Notes: generated by a model not told the origin, from the sequence alone. A DNA stretch of 57,099 nt from Rhizobium sp. Root1203 (GCF_001424945.1 NZ_LMCW01000008.1:144411-201509), one strand, 5' to 3'; shown: positions 33,413 through 44,164, counted from the first letter of the stretch. Translations and numbers: made by a program.

Positions 33413-33748
33413 CTACTGTGCTGTGAAAAACGTCAGCAAGACTTTGCCCTTGTCGCCTAGCAGGCATACGAAACGGTCGGGCTTTCCCGTCTTCGCCTTT
33501 CGGGCGATGTAGGCCTCGCCAAGGATGACGGTCTTGACGGCGACGTCTCCAACCTTGGTGTCGGCCTTGCTAACGGCTATGCTTTCCATGTCGACGACAA
33601 GATCGGTTATCTCCGGAGAGCGCTCCTGGAGCGCTATAAGCCCGGTAGACCTGCATGCGTCTACAGCGGGATCTCGGGCGGCTTGAGGGAAGGCGTGACT
33701 GGCGAGCAGAGAAAGTGCCGCCGCGATGTAGAGGGAAGTAGGTTTCAT
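33413..33748 (-). CDS. Secreted hypothetical protein
   Basis: A 111-residue protein with a clear Sec signal peptide (MKPTSLYIAAALSLLASHAF, predicted cleavage after about residue 22). The mature part contains DACRSTGLIALQERSPEITD and ends GDKGKVLLTFFTAQ, with a likely disulfide between the two mature cysteines. Small periplasmic proteins of this kind are frequent in rhizobia; I recognise no function. Lies 60 bp downstream of the csbD-like gene on the same strand. Confidence 0.65.
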   Translation of the reverse strand: MKPTSLYIAAALSLLASHAFPQAARDPAVDACRSTGLIALQERSPEITDLVVDMESIAVSKADTKVGDVAVKTVILGEAYIARKAKTGKPDRFVCLLGDKGKVLLTFFTAQ

Positions 33749-33808
33749 GCGAACGTTCCCAAAATAAAAGCCGCGGCTCGCGCGGACTTGCCAAGTTCAC
33801 GATGCTGT

Positions 33809-34000
33809 TCAGGCCTTGTCGACGATCCTCTTAACCGCGTCCTTAGCGTCGCCCTTGGCTACCTGAGCCTTGCCCTTGGCTTCCTGAACGGAGCCCTTGG
33901 CCTGTTCTTCATGGTTATCGACGGCCTTTCCGGCCGCCTGGCGCGCTTTGCCGGCAAGTTCGTTCGCGGTTCCCTTAACCTTATCTGATGTGCTTCCCAT
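33809..34000 (-). CDS. CsbD family stress protein
   Basis: A 63-residue hydrophilic, lysine/alanine-rich protein, MGSTSDKVKGTANELAGKAR followed by KGSVQEAKGKAQVAKGDAKD: the CsbD (YjbJ) family of small general-stress proteins. I use the ATG at 34000 because GAGGAG sits 10 nt before it; the ATG at 34006 is too close. A perfect EcfG promoter is just upstream. The molecular role of CsbD proteins is not established. Confidence 0.88.
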   Translation of the reverse strand: MGSTSDKVKGTANELAGKARQAAGKAVDNHEEQAKGSVQEAKGKAQVAKGDAKDAVKRIVDKA

Positions 34001-34027
34001 CGTCATCTCCTCGCTTTGACGCTCATA

Positions 34028-34053
34028 AACGTCCTCATTTGGACATTCGTTCC
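34028..34053 (-). promoter_or_regulatory. EcfG-type general stress promoter of csbD
   Basis: On the minus strand: GGAAC (34053-34049), a 17-nt spacer, CGTT (34031-34028), a perfect consensus match, 28 bp before the csbD-like start codon. Confidence 0.75.
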
Positions 34054-34350
34054 ATCAGAACAGTTTCACCCGAGAAATATCGGCATAGGGAATTCCACCG
34101 CGAAGGGCGCGCTCCGCTGCGGCTCGACGGGACGTGACGCGATAGTCAACACCGGTCGCGGGTGCGGCCAGTTCCTCATTCTCAAAACCCCGTCACATTG
34201 GGCTGTCAATCTAGTTGATGCCACCGCCTGCCCAACCCGCTTCAATAAAAACAAACACAGATTAACCGTGCAAAAAACAATGTTTAAAATAGCAAACGTT
34301 GGACTGGACAAGCGTTACCGGTCGCCTACGTCTCGTCTTTTTGGAATGCG
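34054..34350. other. Divergent intergenic region before the hybrid kinase
   Basis: About 300 bp between csbD and the hybrid sensor kinase. The second half is AT-richer (AAAACAAACACAGATTAACC near 34247), as expected for a promoter region, but no clear -35/-10 pair or EcfG motif faces the kinase. Confidence 0.4.
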
Positions 34351-37300
34351 ATGGAACTAATGGCCGCAGAACCTTCTGAGCGTTATCGAGAGATCTTTGT
34401 CGGCGACAGCGAGATGGCGCAGATGATGCGCCAGCATGATTGGTCGGAGACGAGCCTTGGTCCTCCGGAAACCTGGCCTGAGGCGTTAAGGGTGGCGCTT
34501 CGGCTGCTGCTGACGTCACGGTTCGAGATGTGGCTCGGATGGGGTCCGGACATTAACTTTTTCTACAATGACGCGTACCGCCCGACATTGGGCAATAAGC
34601 ACCCGAATGCCCTTGCAGTACCGACCAAGGCGCTCTGGGCAGAGATCTGGGACGACGTCAAGGATCGTCTCGCCAGCGTCTACGAAACCGGTCAGGCAAC
34701 GTGGGACCGCGCCCTGCTCCTGCTGCTGGAACGCGACGGCTATCCAGAAGAAACTTACCACACCTTTTCCTACAGCCCGCTGATCGGCGACAGCGGGACG
34801 GTCGAGGGCGTCTTTTGTGCCGTGACCGAAGAGACGGAACGGGTCATCAGCGAGCGCCGTATGGGCACAATGCGACAGCTCGCGTCAGCGCTTGCGATCG
34901 CTGACAGCGCTGATGATGTCTGCCTGGCGTCCGCCAGGGTCCTGGCTGAAGCCACTTTGGATCTCCCGTTCAGCTTACTCTATGTGTTCAATGATGACGG
35001 CAGCGCAAAACGCGTCTGGGCCAACGGCATATCAGGGGACCATTCTCTTGCGCCGGCTGTATTGACCACCGACGGCGCTGTCTGGGATCTGCGGAGTATT
35101 TGGAAACATCAAGCTCCTGAGCTGGTCGATATCGGTGGCTCTAGCGATGTGCCAACCGGCGCCTGGCACGGGCCGGCAATCCATGCAGCGATAGTACCGC
35201 TTATTGGGCAAGGGGGAGATAAGCCAAAAGGCGTGCTCATCAGCGGCCTCAACCCTCACCGCCGCATAAACGACGACTATCTGGACTTCCTCAAGCTTGT
35301 TGCAGGCCAGATCGCGTCGCGCCTAGCAAGCGCTGAAGCATTCGAAACGGAACGACAGCGTGCTGCTGCCTTGGCAGAAGCCGCCCGGATGCGTGGAGAG
35401 GCCGCCGTTGCTCTTGAGCAGCTGAACCGTCAACTGGTGTCCGAGGTAGAGCTGCGTACCGCCGAGCGGGATCGCCTTAGAGAGCTGTTTCAGCAGGCGC
35501 CAAGCTTCATGTGTATCCTCAGTGGACCGGATCACATTTTTGAGCTGGTCAACGATGCCTATCTGCAGCTGGTCGGGCATCGCCAGCTTGTGGGTTTGGG
35601 CGTGCGGGACGCACTTCCGGAAGTCGCCGGCCAGGGTTTTTTCGAGTTGCTGGATGATGTGTTTCAATCGGGGCAAGCCTATGTCGGTCGCAATATGCCG
35701 GTCCTACTGCAGCGGATGGGAAACCAACCGGAGGAGCGGTTTATCAATCTGATCTACCAACCGATTTTCGATCAGACTCATAACGTTGCCGGGATTTTCG
35801 TCGATGGCTTCGACGTGACCGATCAAAAGCGTGCTGAAGACGAGCTGCAAAGTCTCAACCACACGCTCGAGCAACGGGTGGAACGGCGCACAGAGGAGTT
35901 GCGCGCGACACTGCTTCAGCTGGAACAAGAGTCGGCCGAGCGCGAGGCGGCGCAAATCGCCCTCCGGCAGGCTCAAAAAATGGAAGCGCTGGGCAATCTG
36001 ACGGGCGGCGTCGCGCATGATTTTAACAACCTGCTTCAGGTAATAAGCGGCAATCTGCAGCTGCTGTCCAAGGACGTAGCCGGCAATGCGCGCGCAGAGC
36101 TCAAGGTTCAAAATGCACTCACCGGCGTCTCGCGGGGTTCCAAACTCGCGTCCCAGCTTCTAGCATTTGGCCGACGGCAACCGCTCGAACCAAAAGTCGT
36201 CAACGTTCGTAAGTTGATCCAAAACATGGATGACATGCTGCGCCGGGCGCTGGGAGAAGAGATCGAGCTCGAGACAATCGTTTCCGGGGGATTGTGGAAC
36301 ACCTTGATCGACCCGGGCCAACTGGAGAATGCCATCCTGAACCTTGCTATCAACGCAAGGGATGCGATGGACGGCCACGGGCGGCTGACGATCGAAACTG
36401 TAAATGCCCTGCTCGACGACGACTATGCCCGCTCTCACGAGGATGTTCGGCCTGGGCAGTACGTACTGGTGGCCGTGACGGACACGGGCTGCGGCATCCC
36501 GCCAGAAATTCTAGACCACGTGCTCGAACCGTTTTTCAGCACCAAGAGCGAAGGCAAGGGAAGTGGTCTCGGGCTCTCGATGGTCTACGGTTTTCTCAAA
36601 CAGTCCGGGGGCCATCTCAAGATCTACAGCGAGGTCGGTCATGGCACGACGATGAAGATCTACATGCCGCGGACGATGCAGGTCGAGGACAGTCTGGTCG
36701 ATATGACTATGGTACCGGCAAAGGGCGGTACGGAAACAGTTTTGGTCGTCGAGGACGATGACGCTGTGCGCGAGACATCAGTGGCGTTGCTCAGCGATCT
36801 TGGATATCAAGTGCTGAAAGCTCGGGATGCTCAATCGGCGTTTACGATCCTCGACAGCGGCGTCCAAGTCGATCTGCTGTTCACCGACGTCGTCATGCCT
36901 GGACCAATGCGTAGCACCGAACTCGCGCGAAAAGCCAAATCCCTGTTTCCCAGCATGGCCATCCTATTTACGTCAGGCTACACGGAGAATTCGATCGTCC
37001 ATGGAGGTCGCCTCGATCCGGGCGTCGAATTGCTCTCCAAGCCCTATACGCGCGAGGCGCTTGCCCGCAAGGTTCGGCATGTGCTGGGTAACGCCGCACA
37101 ACAAAAGATTGCAGCCTACAGGCTCGGTACCCAGAAGAGGGCCCAGGCCCAACCACAGCAAGCCTCTCTGCCGGTTCGGATACTTGTCGTCGAAGACGAA
37201 CCGCTCATCCTCATGTCAACCGTCGACATGCTGACAGAGCTTGGCCATTCCGTCCAAGAGGCCGGGTCCGCCGAGGAGGCAATCGTTATCCTCGAAAAGG

Positions 37301-37524
37301 AAACTGTAGACGTCTTGCTCACAGATGTCGGCCTTCCCAGTATGTCGGGCTTTGATCTAGCCGCGCAGGTCAGAGATCGATGGCCAGACGTTCGCATCGT
37401 CTTTGCAAGTGGTGGAGACACCGGCCGGATCGCGTCGGGCGTGTCTGACGCCATGCAACTATCCAAACCCTTCAGTGCTGAAGATGTAGCCACAATCATC
37501 GCTAAGGCGTCAGTTACGAAATGA
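34351..37524 (+). CDS. Hybrid sensor histidine kinase with two receiver domains
   Basis: A 1057-residue soluble kinase. Order of domains: PAS-like (about 40-165), GAF (about 175-330), PAS (about 375-495), coiled coil (500-545), HisKA with phospho-acceptor H556 in [12 protein letters not shown], HATPase_c with N-box [10 protein letters not shown] (664-673) and G-boxes DTGCGIPP and GSGLGLSM. Then come receiver 1 (about 796-912, phospho-acceptor D846 in [13 protein letters not shown] at 896-900) and receiver 2 (about 943-1055, D992 in LLTDVGLP). No membrane segments. The second receiver could serve as output or phosphate sink. No output regulator is adjacent. The class resembles bacteriophytochrome-like hybrid kinases without the chromophore cysteine. 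Confidence 0.9.
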   Translation: MELMAAEPSERYREIFVGDSEMAQMMRQHDWSETSLGPPETWPEALRVALRLLLTSRFEMWLGWGPDINFFYNDAYRPTLGNKHPNALAVPTKALWAEIWDDVKDRLASVYETGQATWDRALLLLLERDGYPEETYHTFSYSPLIGDSGTVEGVFCAVTEETERVISERRMGTMRQLASALAIADSADDVCLASARVLAEATLDLPFSLLYVFNDDGSAKRVWANGISGDHSLAPAVLTTDGAVWDLRSIWKHQAPELVDIGGSSDVPTGAWHGPAIHAAIVPLIGQGGDKPKGVLISGLNPHRRINDDYLDFLKLVAGQIASRLASAEAFETERQRAAALAEAARMRGEAAVALEQLNRQLVSEVELRTAERDRLRELFQQAPSFMCILSGPDHIFELVNDAYLQLVGHRQLVGLGVRDALPEVAGQGFFELLDDVFQSGQAYVGRNMPVLLQRMGNQPEERFINLIYQPIFDQTHNVAGIFVDGFDVTDQKRAEDELQSLNHTLEQRVERRTEELRATLLQLEQESAEREAAQIALRQAQKMEALGNLTGGVAHDFNNLLQVISGNLQLLSKDVAGNARAELKVQNALTGVSRGSKLASQLLAFGRRQPLEPKVVNVRKLIQNMDDMLRRALGEEIELETIVSGGLWNTLIDPGQLENAILNLAINARDAMDGHGRLTIETVNALLDDDYARSHEDVRPGQYVLVAVTDTGCGIPPEILDHVLEPFFSTKSEGKGSGLGLSMVYGFLKQSGGHLKIYSEVGHGTTMKIYMPRTMQVEDSLVDMTMVPAKGGTETVLVVEDDDAVRETSVALLSDLGYQVLKARDAQSAFTILDSGVQVDLLFTDVVMPGPMRSTELARKAKSLFPSMAILFTSGYTENSIVHGGRLDPGVELLSKPYTREALARKVRHVLGNAAQQKIAAYRLGTQKRAQAQPQQASLPVRILVVEDEPLILMSTVDMLTELGHSVQEAGSAEEAIVILEKETVDVLLTDVGLPSMSGFDLAAQVRDRWPDVRIVFASGGDTGRIASGVSDAMQLSKPFSAEDVATIIAKASVTK

Positions 37525-37629
37525 CGCATTATCTCTCCTCCCTCAAAGTCTGGCTGCGCAAAACCACGACCGGCACGGCTTGAATGAGCACATGAAGTTA
37601 AACGGATTGACATGCCTGCGCGTAGCGCG

Positions 37630-38613
37630 TCAGCTGTCAAAACGGTGTTCAGCGCCGGGTGTCGGCGTCGCCCAAACGGCTTCCTCCGGCTGGAAGCTTG
37701 CGCTGCCGAAGGTGCGGGCTACCATGTCGCCAACCCCTTCGACACGGAAATAAACAAGCGCATCGGCTCCAAGCCGTTCGACGTGACGGATCTTGCCGCT
37801 CCAGCGTCCCCCTTCGGAGGACAACGTCAGGTCTTCCGGCCGGATGCCATAGGTCTTGCAGCCCAGCCCCTTCGCGGCTGTCCCGGTATAAAGATTCATC
37901 TTCGGGCTGCCGATGAAACCGGCAACGAACGGGGTTGCCGGTTTGTTGTAGAGGTCCATGGGCGTGCCGACCTGCTCGATGCTGCCGCCGTTGAGGACGA
38001 CGATCTTGTCAGCCATTGTCATGGCCTCCACCTGATCGTGGGTCACGTAGATCATCGTCGTGCCCAGCCGCTTGTGCAGGTCGGTGATCTCCAGCCGCAT
38101 TTGGGCACGCAAGGAAGCATCGAGATTAGACAGCGGCTCGTCGAACAGGAAAACCTGCGGGTTGCGCACGATGGCGCGGCCGATTGCGACGCGCTGGCGC
38201 TGACCGCCCGAAAGTGCTTTAGGCTTGCGGTCGAGAAGCTGGGTCAGCTGCAGCGATTCCGCAGCGTCACGCACCTTGGCCTCGATCTCCGCCTTCGGAC
38301 GGCTGGCAAGCGAGAGGCCAAAGCCGATGTTCTCGGCGACAGTCATGTGCGGATAGAGTGCATAGGACTGGAATACCATGGCAATGCCGCGCTTGGATGG
38401 TTCGGCATAGGTCACATCCTGCCCGCCGATTGTCAGCATGCCGGAGCTTACATCCTCCAGCCCGGCGATCATGCGCAAAAGCGTCGACTTCCCGCAGCCC
38501 GAAGGGCCGACGAAGACGACAAATTCGCCCGCCTTGATGTCCAGGTCGATGCCCTTGATGATTTCGAGCGCACCAAAACTCTTGCGGATGTCTTTGAGTT
38601 CTACGCCTGACAT
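37630..38613 (-). CDS. ABC transporter ATP-binding protein (UgpC/MalK type), rhamnoside importer
   Basis: A 327-residue ATPase: Walker [10 protein letters not shown], signature [14 protein letters not shown], Walker B FLFDEP, H-loop THDQVEAM, and a somewhat short C-terminal TOBE region. Last gene of the rhamnosidase operon, 4 bp after the second permease gene. It resembles the ATPase at 21973 as expected within the CUT1 family, but sequence differences show they are not a recent duplicate. Confidence 0.92.
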   Translation of the reverse strand: MSGVELKDIRKSFGALEIIKGIDLDIKAGEFVVFVGPSGCGKSTLLRMIAGLEDVSSGMLTIGGQDVTYAEPSKRGIAMVFQSYALYPHMTVAENIGFGLSLASRPKAEIEAKVRDAAESLQLTQLLDRKPKALSGGQRQRVAIGRAIVRNPQVFLFDEPLSNLDASLRAQMRLEITDLHKRLGTTMIYVTHDQVEAMTMADKIVVLNGGSIEQVGTPMDLYNKPATPFVAGFIGSPKMNLYTGTAAKGLGCKTYGIRPEDLTLSSEGGRWSGKIRHVERLGADALVYFRVEGVGDMVARTFGSASFQPEEAVWATPTPGAEHRFDS

Positions 38614-38617
38614 GCGC

Positions 38618-39445
38618 CTACCCTTTCACTGCGCCGGCCGTCATGCCGGCGACGATCTGTCGATTGAAGAAGATGAAGACGATAAGGGGCGGGATCGTCA
38701 CCAGGAGGATGTTCATGAACAAGAGATTGTACTGGCTCGTATACATGCTCTGGAAATTATAGAGCGTCAGCTGCACCGTCACGTTCTCCCGCCCCGGCAA
38801 GTAATAGAGCGGATTGGTAAAATCGTTGAAGATGGCAATCGACTGCACGACGATATTGGTCACCGTCACCGGCTTCAGGAGCGGCATCACCACCCGGAAG
38901 AAGATCTGCCACGGCTTGGCGCCATCGATCAGCGCGGCCTCGTCGAGATCGCGCGGGATGGTGGCGATGAACGAGCGATAGAGCAGCGTCGAGAACGAGA
39001 GATTGTAGGCAACCTGGATGAGCACCATGCCGGTCATGGTCTTGAAAAGGCCGATCGACTGCAGGAGCCCGATGGTCGGCACCACGGCCGGCGGCATCAT
39101 CAGCCCAACCAGCAACGCCACCTGCGCAACGCCGTTCCAGCGCGATTGGCGCCGCTGCATGACATAACCCACCATTGCAGAGAGCACGACGAGGATCGTC
39201 ACGGAAAACACGGTGATGACGGTGGAATTGAAATAGGCGAGCAGAAGCTGATAGTTGCGCGCCTCAACGACGGCGACCAGATTGTCCCAGAGCAGCCATT
39301 CTTTCGGCAAAGCGAAGTTCAGCCTCGAGGCCTCCGATCGGGATTTGACCGCCTGCAGCGCAATGAACAGGAACGGCACGATGAAGATGACGGCTGCAAT
39401 GGCTAGCGAAATGCAGCCGACGACGATTGGACGGATCCGTCTCAT
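38618..39445 (-). CDS. ABC sugar transporter permease (MalG type)
   Basis: A 275-residue inner-membrane protein with six predicted helices and the EAA loop [20 protein letters not shown]. It starts inside the stop of the first permease (ATGA overlap). It forms the CUT1 channel with that protein for import of rhamnose-containing oligosaccharides or glycosides (inferred from the GH78 neighbour). Confidence 0.9.
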   Translation of the reverse strand: MRRIRPIVVGCISLAIAAVIFIVPFLFIALQAVKSRSEASRLNFALPKEWLLWDNLVAVVEARNYQLLLAYFNSTVITVFSVTILVVLSAMVGYVMQRRQSRWNGVAQVALLVGLMMPPAVVPTIGLLQSIGLFKTMTGMVLIQVAYNLSFSTLLYRSFIATIPRDLDEAALIDGAKPWQIFFRVVMPLLKPVTVTNIVVQSIAIFNDFTNPLYYLPGRENVTVQLTLYNFQSMYTSQYNLLFMNILLVTIPPLIVFIFFNRQIVAGMTAGAVKG

Positions 39446-40320
39446 TGCTCGATCTCCCGGTGATTGAACCAGACGGTCAACGGCAGGATGATCACCGCAA
39501 TGAGGCCAAACAGGATGACATTGCCCGCCGTCGAGAGACCATAGAATCCGGCCTGATATTGCTTGTAGATAACCGAGGCGACGACATCGGAAGAGAAGCC
39601 CGGCCCGCCGCGCGTCATCGCCCAGATCAGATCGAATGACCGCAAACCACCGATTAGCGACAGCGTGATGACCGTCACCGTTGCCGGCCGCACCAGCGGC
39701 AGGGTGATGCGGCGGAACTGCTGCATGCGGGTCGCGCCGTCGATGCGCGAGGCCTCGTAATAATCCGGGCTGATGGCCGCCAGCCCGGCGATGAAGATCA
39801 GCGTCGCAAGGCCAACACCCTTCCAGAGATCGACGAGCGCGACAGAGAACAGCGCGAGGCGCGGATCCGTCAGCCAGCCCGGCCCGTCAACTCCGATCCC
39901 CTCCAGTGCGACATTGATGATGCCGCGGGTCGGATGCATCATGACAGTGAAGGCGATGCCGATGCCGATCGTGGAGACGAGAACCGGGAAGAATACGACC
40001 GTGCGCAGGAAACCGCGGGCAATGATGTTGCTGGTCAGCAGCACGGCCAGTAGCAATCCGAAGATCGTTTTCAGGCCCGAGGTCATGACGGCATAGATGA
40101 GCGTGTTGATCAGGCCCTGAACCAGGAAGGGCTCGGAAAAGAACTGGCGGAAATTCTCAAGGCCGATGAATTCGGCCGTCGTCAGGTCCCAGCGGGTCAG
40201 GCTGTACCAGAAGGACGTCGCCGTCGGCACGATGAAGAGAACGCCATAGATCACGGCCGCCGGCAGGAAAAACCAGAACGGATAGGGCGATGAGCGTTTG
40301 GGTCTTAGGGCCTCGACCAT
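39442..40320 (-). CDS. ABC sugar transporter permease (MalF/UgpA type)
   Basis: A 292-residue inner-membrane protein: N-terminal helix PFWFFLPAAVIYGVLFIVP, six predicted helices, EAA loop YEASRIDGATRMQQFRRITL. The start at 40320 has AAGGAGG upstream. It follows the binding-protein gene across a 69-bp gap with a strong hairpin and overlaps the second permease by 4 bp. Confidence 0.9.
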   Translation of the reverse strand: MVEALRPKRSSPYPFWFFLPAAVIYGVLFIVPTATSFWYSLTRWDLTTAEFIGLENFRQFFSEPFLVQGLINTLIYAVMTSGLKTIFGLLLAVLLTSNIIARGFLRTVVFFPVLVSTIGIGIAFTVMMHPTRGIINVALEGIGVDGPGWLTDPRLALFSVALVDLWKGVGLATLIFIAGLAAISPDYYEASRIDGATRMQQFRRITLPLVRPATVTVITLSLIGGLRSFDLIWAMTRGGPGFSSDVVASVIYKQYQAGFYGLSTAGNVILFGLIAVIILPLTVWFNHREIEQ

Positions 40321-40347
40321 GGGGCCTCCTTCCACGGCATGGGGGAA

Positions 40348-40367
40348 CCGCCCGCTATCGCGGGCGG
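40348..40367 (-). terminator. Intra-operon hairpin after the binding-protein gene
   Basis: CCGCCCGC, loop TATC, GCGGGCGG: an 8-bp GC-only stem between the binding-protein and first permease genes. No U-run on the minus strand; probably an mRNA-stabilising or attenuating element that raises binding-protein output. Confidence 0.5.
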
Positions 40368-40389
40368 CTTGTTCTTAACGCAGATTAGC

Positions 40390-41670
40390 TTACCAGTTTG
40401 GAATGCCGAGCTGCTTGGCCTGCTTGCGTACATCTTCGTCGTAGAGCGCGGCGGCATCCGCTGCCGAACGCATGCCCGACCCCACTTCGACGGTGATCTG
40501 CTCCAGCGCCGGCCCCTTGATCGGCGACAGGAATTCCAGCGCCGGCGCAGTCTTGCCCTCCTTGAAATAGGGCAACATGTCGGCGATGGCGGCGGGAACG
40601 TCCGCCGGCAGCTCGCAGCCGTCGATCAGCGGCGGACCCTGTACGGTGTTGACAGCCATGATCGCCTTGCAGCCATCGACGCTGCCGACGAAATCGGCAA
40701 ACTTCTTCGCTTCCTCGACATTCGCCGTTGTCTTGGGAATGTAGACGGCCGGCGGCATCCAGACGGTCAAGCCATTGTTGGCCGCGTCGTCGCCGGGCTG
40801 GGCAAAGAAACCGACATCGGCCATTTCATCCGGATAATTCTGTTTCAACGCACCGATGGCAAAAGACAGCATCGGGTAATGGGCGGCTTCGCCGGTTGCT
40901 ACCATGCGCAGACCGTCGTCATAGGTGCCGGCGCCAAAATCCTCGTTAAGCAGGCCCTTGTCGTGCACGTCCTGTAGACGCTCGAAGCCTTTGACGGCCG
41001 CGGGCGTCGTCGCGTATTTCGCCTTGTTGGCCGTGTAGTCGGCGCCGAAATTCGGGACCTGCGCCTGCAGATTGTAGTAGTCCGCCAGCACGAAGAGCTG
41101 CGACGTCCAGGTGTCGCGGTAGGTCTGGGCGACGGCAACCTTGCCGGCCGCCTTGACCTTTTCGTTGTTGGCCATGAACTCGGCCCAGGTCTTGGGCGGC
41201 GTCAGGCCCAGCTCGGAGTAGATCTTCTTGTTGTAAAAGATCCCGCCGGCCATGGTCGTGCCGTAGGGCACTCCGTAGACCTTGCCGTCGGCAGAAACGA
41301 CCGACTTGAAGCCATCGGCGACCTTTGCCTGTGACGGCAGGTTGCTGAGATCCAAGAGCGACGTCTCAGGCTTCAGCGCCTGCAGCAGCGAACCGGAATT
41401 ATAGAGGAAGACGTCGGTCATCTCGCCGGTCGCAAGCCGGGTCTTGACGATGTTGTCGCCTTCGCCGCCGCCCGGGCGCTGCTCGACCTCGACGGTCACC
41501 TCTGGGTTCTTCTTCGAATAGGCGGCAGCGAGTGCTTCAGCGGCCGCAACCGAGTCGGCGTTGTTGTCTACCAGAAAGCTGAGGCTGGTCTCAGCAAATG
41601 CCGTTCCCGATATTAGAAGCACCGTCAAAGCGGTCGCAACCGTCAGTCTTGCCTTCATACGCAGTGTCAT
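40390..41670 (-). CDS. Extracellular sugar-binding protein of the rhamnoside ABC importer
   Basis: A 426-residue family 1 solute-binding protein. Sec signal peptide about residues 1-26, ending SGTAFA before ETSLSFLVDN. The mature protein has the usual family 1 motifs (FYNKKIYSELGLTPPKTWAE). GGAGGAGG precedes the ATG. It is second in the operon, 42 bp after the GH78 gene. Confidence 0.92.
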   Translation of the reverse strand: MTLRMKARLTVATALTVLLISGTAFAETSLSFLVDNNADSVAAAEALAAAYSKKNPEVTVEVEQRPGGGEGDNIVKTRLATGEMTDVFLYNSGSLLQALKPETSLLDLSNLPSQAKVADGFKSVVSADGKVYGVPYGTTMAGGIFYNKKIYSELGLTPPKTWAEFMANNEKVKAAGKVAVAQTYRDTWTSQLFVLADYYNLQAQVPNFGADYTANKAKYATTPAAVKGFERLQDVHDKGLLNEDFGAGTYDDGLRMVATGEAAHYPMLSFAIGALKQNYPDEMADVGFFAQPGDDAANNGLTVWMPPAVYIPKTTANVEEAKKFADFVGSVDGCKAIMAVNTVQGPPLIDGCELPADVPAAIADMLPYFKEGKTAPALEFLSPIKGPALEQITVEVGSGMRSAADAAALYDEDVRKQAKQLGIPNW

Positions 41671-41712
41671 GATGTTCCTCCTCCGAACAGTAAGACGACA
41701 CGATGGGTTGTG

Positions 41713-44037
41713 CTAGTTGGTGTGTAGATTATCGAAGGTGATGCGATGGCGGCCGGCCGCCATCAAGGTATCGCCGGTGACGGGCTTGCCGTCCAGCACC
41801 GGATTGACGTGCCGTAGCGTCGGCACGAAGAGGCCCTCGCAGCCCTCGGGCAGGCTAATCTCGTATCCGACCTTGCCACCGGTGATTTCCCATGAAGCTT
41901 CGATCCGGCCTTTAGCCATCTCGTGCCAGGCCGAAACCGGATTAAGTTTCGCAAGCGGCGCGGGCGAAACCTTGACCCGGGCGAAACCGGGATGTTCCGG
42001 GTCCGGCGAAATGCCGGCTACGCTTTCAAACAGCCACTGGCACACAGCGCCATAGGCGTAGTGATTGTAGCTGTTCATCTCGGGCTCGTAGATCGTCCCA
42101 TTCGGCGCCATGGAATCCCAGCGCTCCCAAATGGTCGTGGCACCCTGCTTGACCTGATAGAGCCAGCCCGGCACCTCTTCCTGCAGGAAGACTTTTTCAG
42201 CCAGATCGTCCATGCCAAGCTTGGTCAGCGACGGCAAAAGCGCGGGCGTGCCAATGAAGCCGGTTCCGATCTTGCAGTCGGCATCTTCGACCACGCGGCG
42301 GAAATGGCCCTTTGCAGCCTCCCAATGGCCGGCGGGCACCAGATCGTGCAGGAAAGCGAGCGCATACGAAGTCTGGTCGTTATGGGCGAGGCGGCCGGAG
42401 GCCGAGATGAATTCAAACGCGAAAGCCTCGCGGATTTCGCCAGCCCGGCGCTCCATCGACTGTCGAAGATCATCGCGTCCCAGCACACCGGCAATGCGGC
42501 CTAAAAGCTCGGTCGAGATGAAGTGATAGAGTGTTGCCGCGCAATCGTCGGCAATGGTCGGGCGTGGTTTGCGATTGTCGCCGACGGGCTGCAGCCAGTC
42601 GCCAAAGGTGAAGCCGCGATCGCCCCAATGTGGCGGCGGGCGCACGATCGGCCCATCGGAGATCGACCAGACGAAATCCACCCACCGCACCATCGCATCC
42701 AGGCATTCATCGAGCACGCTCCGGTCGCCGTAATGGGTGTAAAGGGCCCAGGGAATGACGACGATGGCGTCACCCCAGCCGGTGGAGCCGGCATAGCCCG
42801 GAAAATGCTCCGGGTGCAGCCGCGTCGGGTCCGGCGAGACATGCGGGATGGCCCCATCGGACCGCTGATCGGCCATGACATCGCGCAGATATTTCCGCAG
42901 AAACTGTTCGCTGTCGGCCAGCCAGCAGGCCGTCGGTGCGAAGACCTGGGCATCGCCGGTCCAGCCGAGACGCTCGTCGCGCTGCGGGCAATCGGTCGGC
43001 ACCTCGATGAAGTTGCCGCGCTGCGACCAGATGGTATTGAGAACCAGCCGGTTGACGAGATCGGAGCCGCTCTCGAAGCCGCCCTTGATTTCGGCGACCG
43101 AGGTTATCGGTACGGACGCGATCGACACGATCTCCGCTTCGCCGGTGATGGTCAGCCGGGCATAGCGAAAGCCCTGGAAGGTGAAATGCGGCGCATAGGT
43201 CTCGTCGCCCTCGCCAGCAAGGGTGTAGAGCGTTTCGGCGATGGCGGTGCGATAGTTTCGGTTGTCGAAGTATCTGTCGGGACCGAGGACTTCGGAATGC
43301 TCAACCCGCACTTGCGCCCCTGCCCTACCGCGCACTGTGTAGCGTACGTAGCCGCCGACGTTCTGGCCGAAGTCATAGACCAGACGCCCTTCGCCATCGC
43401 ACCACTGATCGACTGGTGCAAGGGGCGCAAGCTCGCGCACGGGTGCTGCCTCATGGGCAACAAGCAACGTCTTGTCGAAGGCGATGACTTCCGTGCCATG
43501 GGTTTCGCTGAGCGCGGCAAGCCGCGCGTCGTAGATCTCGCCGAAGTATATGCCGGACTTCACGATTGGCAGGACACCGCTCTTCCAGCTTGCATCGGTG
43601 GAGAAGAGGACGCGGCCGCCGGCAACGAGTTCTGCAATCGCCGCAATCCGGTCACCCCAGCAATTCGGAATGGCATCCTTGCCCCACATGAGCGGCGAAC
43701 GGAACCAGCCATCGGCTAGCCAGATCTCGATGCGGTTTTCACCGGCGACCATCAGCGGGGCGACGTCGTAGCGCTGGTAGGCGATGCGGTGGTCGTAATT
43801 GGTCCAGCCGGGGGTCAGTAGGTCCTCGCCGACGCGTTTGCCATTGATGAAGCAGCGATAAAGCCCCTGCGCCGAGATGAAAAGTTCAACCGCAGCCGGC
43901 ACAGTTTCAAACGCAACCGTCTTTGAAACAAAACTTGCGGGACGACTGACGCCCTCATCCGACAACGGCGCGATCATCTCCGCGGCCCATTTGCGCTGAG
44001 TAATGCCCTTGCGGCTGGCGGTCGCGTGCATGTTCAT
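41713..44037 (-). CDS. Alpha-L-rhamnosidase, GH78 family
   Basis: A 774-residue cytoplasmic glycoside hydrolase without a signal peptide. N-terminal beta-sandwich domains (about 35-320) with FISAQGLYRCFINGKRVGE, then the alpha/alpha barrel that begins with the GH78 hallmark PTDCPQRDERLGWTGD at 347-362, and a C-terminal beta domain (about 670-774). It removes terminal alpha-L-rhamnose from glycosides brought in by the ABC importer encoded behind it. GGGAGG precedes the ATG. First gene of a five-gene operon, divergent from its LacI-type regulator with twin operators between. Confidence 0.92.
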   Translation of the reverse strand: MNMHATASRKGITQRKWAAEMIAPLSDEGVSRPASFVSKTVAFETVPAAVELFISAQGLYRCFINGKRVGEDLLTPGWTNYDHRIAYQRYDVAPLMVAGENRIEIWLADGWFRSPLMWGKDAIPNCWGDRIAAIAELVAGGRVLFSTDASWKSGVLPIVKSGIYFGEIYDARLAALSETHGTEVIAFDKTLLVAHEAAPVRELAPLAPVDQWCDGEGRLVYDFGQNVGGYVRYTVRGRAGAQVRVEHSEVLGPDRYFDNRNYRTAIAETLYTLAGEGDETYAPHFTFQGFRYARLTITGEAEIVSIASVPITSVAEIKGGFESGSDLVNRLVLNTIWSQRGNFIEVPTDCPQRDERLGWTGDAQVFAPTACWLADSEQFLRKYLRDVMADQRSDGAIPHVSPDPTRLHPEHFPGYAGSTGWGDAIVVIPWALYTHYGDRSVLDECLDAMVRWVDFVWSISDGPIVRPPPHWGDRGFTFGDWLQPVGDNRKPRPTIADDCAATLYHFISTELLGRIAGVLGRDDLRQSMERRAGEIREAFAFEFISASGRLAHNDQTSYALAFLHDLVPAGHWEAAKGHFRRVVEDADCKIGTGFIGTPALLPSLTKLGMDDLAEKVFLQEEVPGWLYQVKQGATTIWERWDSMAPNGTIYEPEMNSYNHYAYGAVCQWLFESVAGISPDPEHPGFARVKVSPAPLAKLNPVSAWHEMAKGRIEASWEITGGKVGYEISLPEGCEGLFVPTLRHVNPVLDGKPVTGDTLMAAGRHRITFDNLHTN

Positions 44038-44056
44038 GATGTCCTCCCTGGCGTCG

Positions 44057-44086
44057 TGTAGAACGTTCTATGTGTAACGTTCTACA
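44057..44086. promoter_or_regulatory. Tandem LacI-type operators between GH78 and lacI-type genes
   Basis: Two adjacent 16-bp sites centred on AACGTT: TGTAGAACGTTCTATG (44057-44072), whose inner 12 bp TAGAACGTTCTA are a perfect palindrome, and TGTGTAACGTTCTACA (44071-44086). Centres are 14 bp apart. CG-centred palindromes are typical LacI-family operators. They lie 20-50 bp upstream of the rhamnosidase start. Confidence 0.7.
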
Positions 44087-44164
44087 TTTTTTGCCGGGAG
44101 GCAATAGAATTTTTTGGCGGCATCTGCCATGGTGGCAGCAACAGTTGAAATACCGAGGAAAATT

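Noticed and set aside
37612..38610. 332-codon plus-strand frame
   Set aside because: Mirror of the ABC ATPase gene on the opposite strand; similar mirrors occur at 21895-22548 and 4893-5837.
42523..43719. 398-codon plus-strand frame
   Set aside because: Antisense to the GH78 rhamnosidase; no recognisable sequence.
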